Of a stretch of DNA of 29,265 nucleotides, positions 7,964 to 16,529 are shown in pieces. This DNA comes from an uncultured Clostridia bacterium (GTDB lineage Bacteria; Bacillota; Clostridia; Peptostreptococcales; Anaerovoracaceae), in contig CAMNJG010000002.1 of NCBI GenBank assembly GCA_946541285.1, positions 1-29,265 of the forward strand, given 5' to 3'. Position numbers and translations under genes: made by a program. A model generated the notes under the pieces. That model ran no database searches. It saw only the letters and a list, made by a program, of their open reading frames with translations, and was not told where the DNA came from. Positions within the stretch are counted from its first letter, which is position 1. Each line of letters opens with the position of its first letter.

Positions 7964-10366
7964 CTACATTTTTCTGAGTTCCGCGCCACATTCCTTCTCA
8001 AGACCGGCAATCACATTCTCCTGCTGCTGCGTGACTTCTTCATCCTTGAGTGTTCTGTCCGGATCTCTGTAGACAAGAGCAAACGCGACACTCTTCTTTC
8101 CTTCTTCAATCTGTTTCCCTCTGTAGACATCGAACAGGGAAACACTTTCCAGGATGCTGCCACCCTTTTCGGTAATGATCCGTTCCATCTCAGCGATGGT
8201 GACTTCTTCGTCGACCAGTACCGCGATATCTCTCGTAACTGCCGGATATTTCGGAAGCGGTTTATAGACAAATTCCGTATCCGTCTGTCTCATAATCGCT
8301 GTAAACAGTAACTCACAGAGATATACGTCTTCATCAATGCCGTACCGTTCTGAAACATCCGGACGGATCTCACCCATCGTACCGATCAGTTCTCCGTTGG
8401 CGATAATATTGGCGCATCTGCCCGGATGATAGGTTGCCAGTCCTTTTTCCGGCCGGTACTCAACATCCGGAATCCCCAGTTTGTCCAGCAGACCCTGGAC
8501 ATATCCCTTTAAGGTATAGAAATCTCCTTTTCCGCCGTAGAACGCGATACAGAGATCTTCGGCCTCCGCAGGCTGTCCGTCACAGTTAATATGGGAATCA
8601 TTAAAGATCCTCCCAATCTCAAACATGCCGACTTTTTTATTGCCCTGCGCGTAATTTTTCGAAAGAACATCCATCATGTTCGGGATCAGCATCGTTCTCA
8701 TGACACTGTTTTCCTCTCCCAGCGGATTGATGATCTTTACAAAATTCCGGTGCATGAGGTCATTCTCAGACACATTGACCTTCTCGATACTGGTCGGGCT
8801 CACGAAGGAATAGGTGAGGATCTCGTCCAGACCATAGGCGTTCAGGATCGCCCTGGCCTGCTGACGGATGGTTTCCTCTGTGGTCATGGCAGCGGCAGCG
8901 CCTCCGGCAGCCAGCGTTTCCGGCAGCCGGTCATAACCATACATACGCGCGACTTCCTCCGCGTAATCTTCTTCGATCAGGAGATCCTGACGTACCGTCG
9001 GCGGAATGACCCGGATCACATCTTCATTCTGTACGGCTTCCATTTCCAGGCTTGTGAAAATCCGGGTCATTTCCTCACCGGACAGATCTGTGCCGAGAAT
9101 ATGATTGATTCTCGATACCCGGACATCCAGCGGCTTCGGCTCACTGACTTCCGGATACTCGTCAACGATGCCGCCAACTACCGTACCACAGCCCAGCTGC
9201 TCAATCAGGCGGCAGACCCGGTCCGCCGCTTCGCTGCAGAGATTCGCGTCGATCCCCTTTTCATATCTTCCGGAAGCTTCTGTCCGGAGGCCCAGCTTCT
9301 TGGAAGTCAGCCGGACAGAGTCCCCATTGAAGTTCGCGGATTCCAGGATGACGGTACTGGTATCCGGAGTGATTTCGGAGTTGAGTCCTCCCATGACCCC
9401 TGCCACCGCGATGGATTTCCCGGCATCGTGGATCATCAGCATGGAGCTGTCCAGTTCGCGTTCGGTCCCGTCGAGTGTTGTAAAATGTTCTCCGTCATTC
9501 GCGGTATCAATGATGATCTTTCCGCCGGCGACACTGCTGATATCGAACGCGTGCAGCGGCTGGCCATATTCCATCATGACAAAATTCGTTATATCGACGA
9601 TATTGTTGACAGGCCTCATGCCACCGTGCATCAGACGCTTCTGCATCCACCACGGGGACGGTCCCACCTTTACGTCTTTGATGACACGCGCCGTATATCT
9701 CGGACAGAGATCCGGCTTCCGGATCTCAACGCTGACGTAGTCCCTGACATCGCCCTCTTCGTTTTCCGCGCTGGTTTCCGGATACTTCAGTGTATGGCCG
9801 AACACAGCTGCCGCTTCCCTCGCCATGCCGATCATGGAAAGGCAGTCCGGACGATTCGGGGTGATCTCGAAATCCACGACACTGTCTTCCAGTCCCAGTG
9901 CTTCCTTTATGTCCATCCCCGGCGTCAGGTCGTCATCCAGGATCCAGATGCCGTCCCGGATATCCAGGCTGATCACTTTATCATCATAGCCCATCTCCGC
10001 CGCGGAGCAGAGCATTCCGTTGGAGGTCTCCCCTCTCAGTTTGCTTTTTTTGATTTTTGTGCCATCCGGCAGCAGGCCGCCGTTGCGGATGACCGGCACA
10101 GTCGCGCCTTCGAATACATTCGGCGCTCCGGTGACAATCTGCAGGAGTTCTTCTTCTCCCACATCCAGCTGGCAGACTACCAGTTTATCCGCATTGGGAT
10201 GCGGGGTAATTCTGACGATTTTTCCTACCTGTATTTTTGAAAAAGAATCACCGGTTTTCTCCACCGTTTCGATATTGGATCCGGAAAGAATCATCCTGTC
10301 ACAGAATTCACTGACAGGTACATCGATGTCCACATAATCTTTTAACCAGTTTACTGATACTAACAT
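7964..10366 (-). CDS. pheT: Phenylalanyl-tRNA synthetase beta subunit
   Basis: This is the beta chain of the alpha2-beta2 enzyme that charges tRNA-Phe; it carries the editing site. The length of 800 residues is typical of the long bacterial type. The domains in order are an N-terminal MLVSVNWLKDYVDI segment, the EMAP-like tRNA-binding domain at about 44-153 (KIVRITPHPNADKLVVCQLD), the B3/B4 editing region at about 205-380 (RPVNNIVDITNFVMMEYGQP), the B5 domain at about 405-475, the catalytic-like core, and the FDX-ACB anticodon-binding domain at about 700-800 (YPAVTRDIAVLVDE). The start ATG has GAGGTG six bases upstream. It follows pheS by 19 bp and is almost certainly co-transcribed with it. 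Confidence 0.97.
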   Translation of the reverse strand: MLVSVNWLKDYVDIDVPVSEFCDRMILSGSNIETVEKTGDSFSKIQVGKIVRITPHPNADKLVVCQLDVGEEELLQIVTGAPNVFEGATVPVIRNGGLLPDGTKIKKSKLRGETSNGMLCSAAEMGYDDKVISLDIRDGIWILDDDLTPGMDIKEALGLEDSVVDFEITPNRPDCLSMIGMAREAAAVFGHTLKYPETSAENEEGDVRDYVSVEIRKPDLCPRYTARVIKDVKVGPSPWWMQKRLMHGGMRPVNNIVDITNFVMMEYGQPLHAFDISSVAGGKIIIDTANDGEHFTTLDGTERELDSSMLMIHDAGKSIAVAGVMGGLNSEITPDTSTVILESANFNGDSVRLTSKKLGLRTEASGRYEKGIDANLCSEAADRVCRLIEQLGCGTVVGGIVDEYPEVSEPKPLDVRVSRINHILGTDLSGEEMTRIFTSLEMEAVQNEDVIRVIPPTVRQDLLIEEDYAEEVARMYGYDRLPETLAAGGAAAAMTTEETIRQQARAILNAYGLDEILTYSFVSPTSIEKVNVSENDLMHRNFVKIINPLGEENSVMRTMLIPNMMDVLSKNYAQGNKKVGMFEIGRIFNDSHINCDGQPAEAEDLCIAFYGGKGDFYTLKGYVQGLLDKLGIPDVEYRPEKGLATYHPGRCANIIANGELIGTMGEIRPDVSERYGIDEDVYLCELLFTAIMRQTDTEFVYKPLPKYPAVTRDIAVLVDEEVTIAEMERIITEKGGSILESVSLFDVYRGKQIEEGKKSVAFALVYRDPDRTLKDEEVTQQQENVIAGLEKECGAELRKM

Positions 10367-10385
10367 TCTCTACACCTCACACGCT

Positions 10386-11411
10386 CTACCTGAACTGCTT
10401 CAGAAAACGCTCATCGTTTTCATAGAACAGTCTGATGTCATCGATTTCGTATTTGAGCATCGCGATCCGCTCCACGCCGATCCCGAACGCGAAGCCGGTG
10501 TATTTTTCTGTATCGATTCCGCCAACCTTCAGTACGTTCGGATGGACCATCCCGCATCCGAGGATTTCGATCCAGCCACTGCCCTTGCAGACCCTGCAGC
10601 CTTCTCCCCCGCACTTGAAGCAGGAAACATCCACCTCCGCGCTTGGCTCCGTAAACGGGAAATGATGCGGCCGGAACTTCGTCTTTGTATCCGGTCCGAA
10701 CATCTGTCTGGCGAATTCGCTGAGCGTGCCTTTGAGGTCCGCCATGGTGATACCTTCTCCTACTGCCAGACCTTCCACCTGATGGAAGACAGGGGAATGT
10801 GTCGCGTCCGGCGTATCGCAGCGGTAGACTCTGCCCGGAGAGATAATCTTGAGAGGAGGCTTCTTAGTCAGCAGGGTCCTGGCCTGTACAGGAGAAGTCT
10901 GTGTCCGCAGCAGTGTTTTGTCCGTAATATAGAAGGTGTCGGTCATATCCCTGGAAGGATGATTCGGCCCCGCGTTGAGCGCGTCAAAGTTCATGAAGAC
11001 GGTTTCGACTTCCGGTCCTTCTGTCAGGGAGAATCCCATATTCATAAAAATCCTGGTCATCTCATCGATGGTCTTTGTCACCGGATGCTCCGCGCCCAGT
11101 TTCGGGATCCTTCCCGGAGCGGTGACATCCAGCGCTTCCGCGCGGAATTTCATCGCGGCCTGATGTTTTTTCAGTTCTGTGGTTTTCTCATCAATGAACT
11201 TTTCGATACCGTTACGGATTTCATTTGCTCTCTGTCCGACATTTTTACGTTCTTCCGGGCTGAGTTTTCCCATCGAGCGGAGTATTTTGGTCAGAGCGCC
11301 CTTTTTTCCGAGATATTTGATTCTCAGTTCTTCGACATTTTCTGTAGAACCGGCCTTTTCAAAGGACTCTTCCGCGTCTTTGCGAATGGCCTCTAATTCA
11401 TCAAGTATCAT
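10386..11411 (-). CDS. pheS: Phenylalanyl-tRNA synthetase alpha subunit
   Basis: This is the catalytic alpha chain of the tetrameric class II enzyme. It has 341 residues, the usual length. The N-terminal coiled-coil arm spans about 1-90. The class II core includes the motif 2 region FRPHHFPFTEPSAEVDV and a motif 3 GFAFGIGVERIAMLKY near the C-terminus. A four-cysteine cluster, CFKCGGEGCRVCKGSGW, precedes motif 3, as in many PheS proteins. The start ATG has GGAGG twelve bases upstream, a slightly long spacing. Only 88 bp separate it from ftsZ and these contain the ftsZ terminator, so there is no room for a T-box leader. It heads the pheS-pheT-zapA-mutS2-argS series; its promoter could not be assigned with confidence. 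Confidence 0.97.
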   Translation of the reverse strand: MILDELEAIRKDAEESFEKAGSTENVEELRIKYLGKKGALTKILRSMGKLSPEERKNVGQRANEIRNGIEKFIDEKTTELKKHQAAMKFRAEALDVTAPGRIPKLGAEHPVTKTIDEMTRIFMNMGFSLTEGPEVETVFMNFDALNAGPNHPSRDMTDTFYITDKTLLRTQTSPVQARTLLTKKPPLKIISPGRVYRCDTPDATHSPVFHQVEGLAVGEGITMADLKGTLSEFARQMFGPDTKTKFRPHHFPFTEPSAEVDVSCFKCGGEGCRVCKGSGWIEILGCGMVHPNVLKVGGIDTEKYTGFAFGIGVERIAMLKYEIDDIRLFYENDERFLKQFR

Positions 11412-11459
11412 GTGTGTTTCTTTCCTCCAATGTTTCGCAATATCTTATATATTCAAGTC

Positions 11460-11485
11460 AAAAAAAGCCGGTCTAAACCGGCTTT
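11460..11485 (-). terminator. Rho-independent terminator of ftsZ
   Basis: On the minus strand a perfect 9-bp stem AAAGCCGGT/ACCGGCTTT (11485-11477 and 11472-11464) with a 4-base loop runs into seven T residues. It lies 14 bp after the ftsZ stop and 49 bp before pheS, so it separates the division genes from the synthetase unit. Confidence 0.92.
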
Positions 11486-11499
11486 ACGTTGATCATCGA

Positions 11500-12654
11500 T
11501 CAGTTTCTGAGTTTTGCCGCGGCGTTTTTCAGGAAATCAGGTACATCTAATGGTTCATCATCTTCCGGTTCCTTCCGAACTGGCTGTTCAGGCTCTGCCT
11601 TTTGGGGAAATTCCTCCGGAACGCTCTCGTTCTGCGGTGCTACGGGAGCCGCACTTTCGTTCCCGTCACTGCTGATCGCGCCCATTACCGGATCGTTGTC
11701 CAGGTCTTCAAAACCTGTCGCGATCACGGTTACTCTGATCTCATCTCCCAGATCGCCGTTGATGGAAGTACCAAAGATAATATTCGCGTCACGGGCAGCA
11801 GCTTTCTGTACAAGATCCGCTGCTTCGTTAACCTCCAGCATACCGAGATCGTATCCGCCCATGATGTTGAACAGGATCGCTTTCGCGCCATCGATGGAGG
11901 TTTCGAGAAGAGGACTGCCAATCGCGCCTTTGACCGCGTCGACCACCCGGTTCTCGCCTGTACCTGTGCCAATTCCCATATGAGCGATGCCTCTGTTGCT
12001 CATAACCGTCTTGACATCCGCGAAATCGAGGTTGATGTTACCGACTTCACTGATCAGATCTGTGATGCCCTGGACACCCTGTCTCAGGACATCGTCCGCC
12101 ATGACGAACGCCTCGCGCATCGTCGTATTTTTATCCGCGATTTCGAGAAGTTTGTCATTTGGGACGACAACAAGGGAATCTACGTATTCTTTCAGGTACT
12201 CAATCCCGAGTTCCGCGTAATCCCTGCGTCTTTTGCCTTCAAATGAAAATGGTTTGGTCACGACACCTACTGTCAGTATGCCTCTTTCTCTGGCTGCTCT
12301 GGCAATGACAGGAGCTGCCCCTGTGCCTGTACCACCGCCCATACCTGCCGTAATGAAAACCATATCGATATCGTCAAAAATGCGACCGATTTCTTCAATG
12401 CTTTCTTCGGCAGCTTTTGTCCCTATCTCCGGATTCGCTCCGGCGCCAAGACCTTTCGTCAGCTTTTCGCCGATCTGAATGGTTGTCTCGGCTGTTGAAG
12501 CTTTCAGCGCCTGCAGGTCTGTGTTGACTGCCACAAACGATACTCCGCCCATGCCTGACTCGATCATCCGGTTGACTGCGTTTCCGCCGCCGCCGCCTAC
12601 ACCAATGACGATGATATGCGCATTATCAGCTTCGCTTACTTCAAACTGCAACAT
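11500..12654 (-). CDS. ftsZ: Cell division tubulin homologue FtsZ
   Basis: FtsZ is the GTPase that polymerises into the cytokinetic ring. It has 384 residues. The N-terminal GTP-binding domain carries the tubulin signature GGGTGTG at 106-112 and an early glycine loop GVGGGGGNAVNRM at 18-30. The T7 synergy loop NLDFAD is at 207-212. The globular part ends near 320. A variable linker rich in Pro/Glu (about 325-368) leads to the conserved C-terminal peptide LDVPDFLKNAAAKLRN, which in other bacteria docks FtsA, SepF and other partners. The start ATG has GGGAGGT six bases upstream. Unlike the standard dcw layout, ftsZ is separated from divIB by 392 bp that hold its own promoter and a repeat, and is followed by its own terminator. 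No ftsA lies beside it. Confidence 0.98.
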   Translation of the reverse strand: MLQFEVSEADNAHIIVIGVGGGGGNAVNRMIESGMGGVSFVAVNTDLQALKASTAETTIQIGEKLTKGLGAGANPEIGTKAAEESIEEIGRIFDDIDMVFITAGMGGGTGTGAAPVIARAARERGILTVGVVTKPFSFEGKRRRDYAELGIEYLKEYVDSLVVVPNDKLLEIADKNTTMREAFVMADDVLRQGVQGITDLISEVGNINLDFADVKTVMSNRGIAHMGIGTGTGENRVVDAVKGAIGSPLLETSIDGAKAILFNIMGGYDLGMLEVNEAADLVQKAAARDANIIFGTSINGDLGDEIRVTVIATGFEDLDNDPVMGAISSDGNESAAPVAPQNESVPEEFPQKAEPEQPVRKEPEDDEPLDVPDFLKNAAAKLRN

Positions 12655-12684
12655 TAGCGTACCTCCCGCTGTATAATATTTTTC

Positions 12685-12713
12685 ATTTTATCATATCGTA
12701 CATTTATTCGCAA
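12685..12713 (-). promoter_or_regulatory. Probable sigma-A promoter of ftsZ
   Basis: On the minus strand TTGCGA (12713-12708) and TAAAAT (12690-12685) are separated by 17 bp in an AT-rich tract, 30 bp upstream of the ftsZ ATG. Another TATAAT-like box lies slightly upstream, at about 12717-12722, without a good -35. The remaining part of the 392-bp gene-free gap 12655-13046 is the repeat element at 12753-13031; no gene is seen in it. Confidence 0.6.
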
Positions 12714-12752
12714 TATTATAAAATTGTTCCTGTTGTGTACGCGTATCCGCGA

Positions 12753-13031
12753 GTTACGATTCACCGATCGGCCAGTTTAATTCCGGAAAAACGCTGCATC
12801 AGGTAAGACTGTACTGTCGGCAGCCCGCCACTCCTGCAGGCAGTCGTGGGTCACCTTTGCATCAGCCTGCCTGCGATTCACAGCTGACGCTGTTCATCGG
12901 GTAATTGTTCATTTTGTTTTGGGGATCCTTTTCAAAACGTTGTGCGTTTTCAAAAGGCTGTCCCCAAAACTGTGATACTGCTATTAAGAAGCGTTTTCTC
13001 ATATGATTCCGGCCGGACACAGAACTGTAAC
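12753..13031. repeat. Palindromic MITE/REP-like element, long form (copy B)
   Basis: This 279-bp element fills most of the divIB-ftsZ gap. Its ends are inverted: GTTAC to CGATCGGCCAG on the left (12753-12774), and GTTACAG to CCGGCCGGAATCATATGAGAAAACGC on the right read from the opposite strand. Inside are two hairpins. One is a perfect 8-bp stem GCAGGCAG/CTGCCTGC (12836-12843 and 12867-12874). The other is a long near-perfect hairpin at 12917-12969, with TTTTGGGG and CCTTTTCAAAACG arms around a TTGTG loop. The second hairpin's right arm contains the core GGCTGTCCCCAAAACTGTGATAC shared with copies A and C. No reading frame of note lies within it. It resembles REP or MITE sequences mobilised in trans, but no transposase is in the window. 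Confidence 0.75.
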
Positions 13032-13046
13032 ATCTGCGGTAACATG

Positions 13047-14096
13047 CTACTCCGACTCTGATTTCTGCGAAGAAGAATCCGTCTGCTTCCCTGACACGGG
13101 ACTGAACGTCGCGTAGCCTTCTTTTCCTACATAAATCGTCCCTTTCATCGTATTCTTCTGGCCCAGATCATAAACAATGGCTTTGATCCCTTCGAGGTTT
13201 TCGATAATATCTTCTGTTTCCCCCGTACATTGCAGATCGTCTGTAATGTAGCCGTGTACGATCAGCGTTGAGCTGACATCCAGCTTTTTAAAGAACAGGC
13301 CGGTGTCATTCACCTTGCCGATCAGTTTCAGGGATTCCTCCAGAAGCGCGGTATTATGGACAACCGGTACCCTCCCCATCGTATATCGCGTCACTTCCAC
13401 TCCTGTCAGCCGGGTCGCCGTAATCTGTGTTTTCTCAATCCCGACGACTTTTCCGCCGGCATCCAGGATCAGGTACTTTCCTTTATACTTCACCGCGGCG
13501 ACAGGGGTATGTTCTTTCACCGTCAGGATGATCCGGTTCGGCAGTTTTCTGTCAATCCGGACATCCGAGATATACGGGTTCTCTTTGAGGATGATTTTCC
13601 TGACTTCACTGCCTTTGAATCTGAAAATATTCTGCCCGATCCTCAGGCCGGATTCACGGATAATCTGTTTATCGGATTTCAGGGTATTATGATTCACCGC
13701 GATTTCGCTGACGAGGAATACCGATGACGAAAAAAAGAGATAAACCGCGATCCCTGCCAGGGCCAGGAACAGCAGCAGAATCAGAAGCATCTTTCCGATC
13801 TTTTTCCGGACTGCTTTTCTCCTGATTCTCTTTTCGATTTTCCGGCGCCGTTCCTGTTCTGTTTCACTTTTCCGTTTTTTCTTCTTCTTTTTTTTCTTTT
13901 TCGGGGATTTTCCGGAAGCAGATGTCCTGGCCGTTTTTTTTCCGCTCAGATTCTTTTCCATCTCCTGAGGGATCCGGTTTTCTTCAGGGATTCCGTCTGG
14001 CTGCCCTTCAGAATATACCATATACTCTTCAGAAACGGTTCTGTATCCATCTGTTCCGTCAGGTCTTTGTACATCACCCATATCCTTCACCGTCAT
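13047..14096 (-). CDS. divIB: Cell division protein DivIB/FtsQ
   Basis: DivIB is a bitopic divisome protein that forms a complex with FtsL and the septal PBP. It has 349 residues. A long cytoplasmic tail (1-102) is very rich in Lys/Arg, including nine consecutive lysines at 66-74. A membrane helix spans about 103-124 (MLLILLLFLALAGIAVYLFF). A POTRA domain follows at about 128-200 (LVSEIAVNHNTLKSDKQIIR, ENPYISDVRIDRKLPNRI) and the DivIB beta domain lies at about 205-320. The C-terminus is Ser/Gln-rich. The start ATG lies 12 bp after the murG stop with only a weak Shine-Dalgarno sequence; the ATG five codons in is an alternative. It is the last gene of the pbp-to-divIB unit. The family is clear; the polybasic tail is unusually long. 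Confidence 0.92.
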   Translation of the reverse strand: MTVKDMGDVQRPDGTDGYRTVSEEYMVYSEGQPDGIPEENRIPQEMEKNLSGKKTARTSASGKSPKKKKKKKKKRKSETEQERRRKIEKRIRRKAVRKKIGKMLLILLLFLALAGIAVYLFFSSSVFLVSEIAVNHNTLKSDKQIIRESGLRIGQNIFRFKGSEVRKIILKENPYISDVRIDRKLPNRIILTVKEHTPVAAVKYKGKYLILDAGGKVVGIEKTQITATRLTGVEVTRYTMGRVPVVHNTALLEESLKLIGKVNDTGLFFKKLDVSSTLIVHGYITDDLQCTGETEDIIENLEGIKAIVYDLGQKNTMKGTIYVGKEGYATFSPVSGKQTDSSSQKSESE

Positions 14097-14108
14097 CAGC
14101 TATACTTT

Positions 14109-15191
14109 TCAGATTCCTATTGTATCACAGATCACCCGGGCGGCGTCCGTCCTGCCCAGGGAAGCCGCGGCTTTCTGCATGGAAAGGAGATGCTCCCTGT
14201 CTGTCATCAGTTCTTCGATGACAGCAGCCACCTGTCCTTCCGTTAGGTCTTTTTCCTCAATCAGAACCGCGCCTCCCCGGTCCGCCACCACCTTCGCGTT
14301 GAAATACTGGTGATTGCTGGTCACATTCGGAGAAGGGATCATAACCGACGCTCTTCCGGAGGCCGTGATTTCCGATACCGTCAGCGCCCCTGAGCGGGTA
14401 ACCGCCACATCACAGGCAGCCAGATACACCGGCATGTCATCGATATACTCCAGATACGTGATATGATTTGTCTCCGGATGCCTGCCTTCCATAATCGACT
14501 GATAGTATCCGCGGCCAGTGGCAAAGAAAATCCGGACATCCTGCCTGCCCGCGAAACGCTCCGCGACATTGAGCATCACATCGTTAATGCATTTCGCGCC
14601 CAGACTGCCGCCAAATCCGAGAATTACAAATTCGTCCGGTCGGATACCAAGCTTCTGCCGGGACGCTTCCCGGTCAGTTTCCACGAAGGCATGACGGACC
14701 GGATTCCCGGTCGTCACCGGCTCATTCTTTACTTTGAAAAATTTCCTGGCATCGTCAAAGGCCAGAAAGATCCGGTCGACATGTTTGCTGAGAAGTTTAT
14801 TGGTCAGTCCGGGAAACGCGTTCTGTTCATGAATGAAGCAGGGGATTTTCAGCTGATACGCGGAGCGGACCACCGGACCACAGACATAGCCTCCGGTACC
14901 GATGACATAATCCGGGCGGAAGGTCTGCAGGATTTTTTTTGCTTCCTTCATCCCTTTTCTCAGATCGTTCAGTACTTTTACGTTTTTTGTAAGATGCCTG
15001 CGGTCAAATCCGCTGACAGTAATATACCGGATCGGAAATCCACTGGCCGGTACAATCTTTTTTTCCATCCCCCGCTCGGTCCCTACAAAAAGGATCTCCG
15101 CGTCAGGGTGTCTTCTTCTGATTTCTTCCGCGATCGCGATTGCCGGATAGATATGTCCTCCGGTTCCGCCGCCGCTCATGACTACTTTCAT
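14109..15191 (-). CDS. murG: UDP-GlcNAc:lipid I GlcNAc transferase MurG
   Basis: MurG adds GlcNAc to lipid I to make lipid II on the inner face of the membrane (GT28 family). The chosen start gives MKVVMSGGGTGGHIYPA, so the nucleotide/lipid-binding loop GGTGGH is at 8-13, as in known MurG. The protein has 360 residues, the normal length. A second glycine loop, GFGGSLGAKCIND, lies mid-protein, and the donor-site region TRSGALTVSEITASG is typical. The frame is open for 33 codons upstream (to 15290), but these do not resemble MurG. At the chosen ATG an upstream GGAG (spacing 11) is modest. It lies 117 bp after ftsW and 12 bp before divIB. Confidence 0.96.
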   Translation of the reverse strand: MKVVMSGGGTGGHIYPAIAIAEEIRRRHPDAEILFVGTERGMEKKIVPASGFPIRYITVSGFDRRHLTKNVKVLNDLRKGMKEAKKILQTFRPDYVIGTGGYVCGPVVRSAYQLKIPCFIHEQNAFPGLTNKLLSKHVDRIFLAFDDARKFFKVKNEPVTTGNPVRHAFVETDREASRQKLGIRPDEFVILGFGGSLGAKCINDVMLNVAERFAGRQDVRIFFATGRGYYQSIMEGRHPETNHITYLEYIDDMPVYLAACDVAVTRSGALTVSEITASGRASVMIPSPNVTSNHQYFNAKVVADRGGAVLIEEKDLTEGQVAAVIEELMTDREHLLSMQKAAASLGRTDAARVICDTIGI

Positions 15192-15308
15192 TATGATTCT
15201 TGCTCCATCCTTCAGGTTCCTGTACGAACCCCCGATCCTGAGAACCATGCATAACGAAAAGGTTATTCGCGCACAGTTCCCTGTATTCACTGATTCTCTG
15301 ATATGCTG

Positions 15309-16529
15309 TTATCCGTTTCCGGGATGCTGTCCCTGCCGCGAAATATTGATCATGATGCCCATCGCGCTCAGGAAAAGAAGGATCGCCGTCCCTCCGTAAC
15401 TGACAAACGGAAGCGCGACTCCCGTCGGAGGCATCAGTGACGTGACAACCATGATATTCAGCAGGACCTGCAGTGCCAGCATGATCGTAACTCCGGAAGC
15501 GATCAGCATTCCGAGCATATCGGGAGCCTTTAACGTAATCAGCACACACCGCCAGATGAGAACCATATAGACCGCCATCAGGACCAGCAGTCCGATATAA
15601 CCGAGTTCTTCTCCGATGATTGCCAGGACAAAATCGTTCTGGGGATCCGGAAGATACAGTTTTTTCTGGACACTGTTCCCCAGTCCCAGACCTTTCAGTC
15701 CTCCGGAGGCAAGCGCGTAGATCCCCTGTACTACCTGATAGCCGGATTTCTGCGCGTCCGCGAAAGGATCCAGGAAGGAACTGATCCTGGAACTGCGGTA
15801 TCCTCCCCCGGAGGTCAGCATATGGATCAGGACTGCCAGGACGCCCGCCGTAAAAACGGATACAACATACCGCATCTTAATCCCGGCTACGAACAGAATC
15901 CCGACAATGATCAGCACAATGGTCGCCGCTGTCGTCGTACTTGGCTGAATATATACCAGTACAACCGGCGGCAGGTACATCAGGGCCAGCGGGAGCAGAC
16001 AGTGGACAAACTCCAGGTTCTGGTGATCCCCCTTTGTCACCCACCAGGCACACAGGAGAATCGCGGACAGTTTCACAAGCTCTCCGGGAAGAATGTTGAT
16101 CGGACCGACATCAATCCAGCGTGACGCGTTATTGACCGTCGCGCCAATCCCCGGCACATGCGTCAGTGCCGTCAGGATCACGGTTATCACATAAATGGGA
16201 ACGGTGAATCTGATCAGCACGTGATAATCCATGGCCGCCAGCAGGATACAGATCATACCGCTGCCCAGCGCGAAAATCAACTGTTTTACAAAATAGGTAT
16301 ACGGCGTCACCGGGGAAAGGACTTCCCCGTGAATCGCGGTATTGTTGATCGCGGTATAATAGCTCGCGCTGAATATCATCAGAATGCCGAAAACTGTCAG
16401 GCCAAAGACCAGCGCTGTCAGCACAAAATCCCCTGATCCCGGTTTTTCTTTTTTCTTTTTCTTTTTAGCAGTTCGCTTTACGACTCCAGGATTCGCCTGA
16501 ACCGCAGCAGCATTATCTGTTTCCGCCAT
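15309..16529 (-). CDS. ftsW: SEDS peptidoglycan polymerase FtsW/SpoVE
   Basis: This SEDS-family lipid II polymerase works with a class B PBP at the septum. From the chosen start it has 406 residues and about ten membrane segments. Characteristic SEDS sequences are SRWIDVGPINILPGELVKLS near mid-N-terminal and PPTGVALPFVSYGGTAILL near the C-terminus. The cytoplasmic N-terminal tail carries six consecutive lysines at 22-27. The longest frame begins with a GTG at 16559 that has no Shine-Dalgarno sequence; the ATG at 16529 has AGAGG five bases upstream and is preferred. FtsW and the sporulation paralogue SpoVE cannot be separated by sequence here. It lies between murD and murG, the standard position. 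Confidence 0.93.
   Translation of the reverse strand: MAETDNAAAVQANPGVVKRTAKKKKKKEKPGSGDFVLTALVFGLTVFGILMIFSASYYTAINNTAIHGEVLSPVTPYTYFVKQLIFALGSGMICILLAAMDYHVLIRFTVPIYVITVILTALTHVPGIGATVNNASRWIDVGPINILPGELVKLSAILLCAWWVTKGDHQNLEFVHCLLPLALMYLPPVVLVYIQPSTTTAATIVLIIVGILFVAGIKMRYVVSVFTAGVLAVLIHMLTSGGGYRSSRISSFLDPFADAQKSGYQVVQGIYALASGGLKGLGLGNSVQKKLYLPDPQNDFVLAIIGEELGYIGLLVLMAVYMVLIWRCVLITLKAPDMLGMLIASGVTIMLALQVLLNIMVVTSLMPPTGVALPFVSYGGTAILLFLSAMGIMINISRQGQHPGNG

Noticed and set aside
8591..10240. Long plus-strand open frame of 549 codons opposite pheT
   Set aside because: It lies entirely antisense to pheT, whose protein matches its family along its full length. The plus-strand product is rich in His/Arg/Asp and resembles no protein; it is a composition-driven shadow. 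The same applies to the frames at 2062-3336, 26630-27736, 21109-22077 and 10542-11396.
11412..11459. Promoter for pheS using TTGACT and TATAAG-like boxes
   Set aside because: TTGACT is present just after the terminator, but no -10 lies 16-18 bp from it; the AT-rich boxes are too close.
15192..15290. 33-codon N-terminal extension of murG
   Set aside because: Known MurG proteins begin with the short strand leading to GGTGGH, which the ATG at 15191 provides. The extension is not MurG-like.
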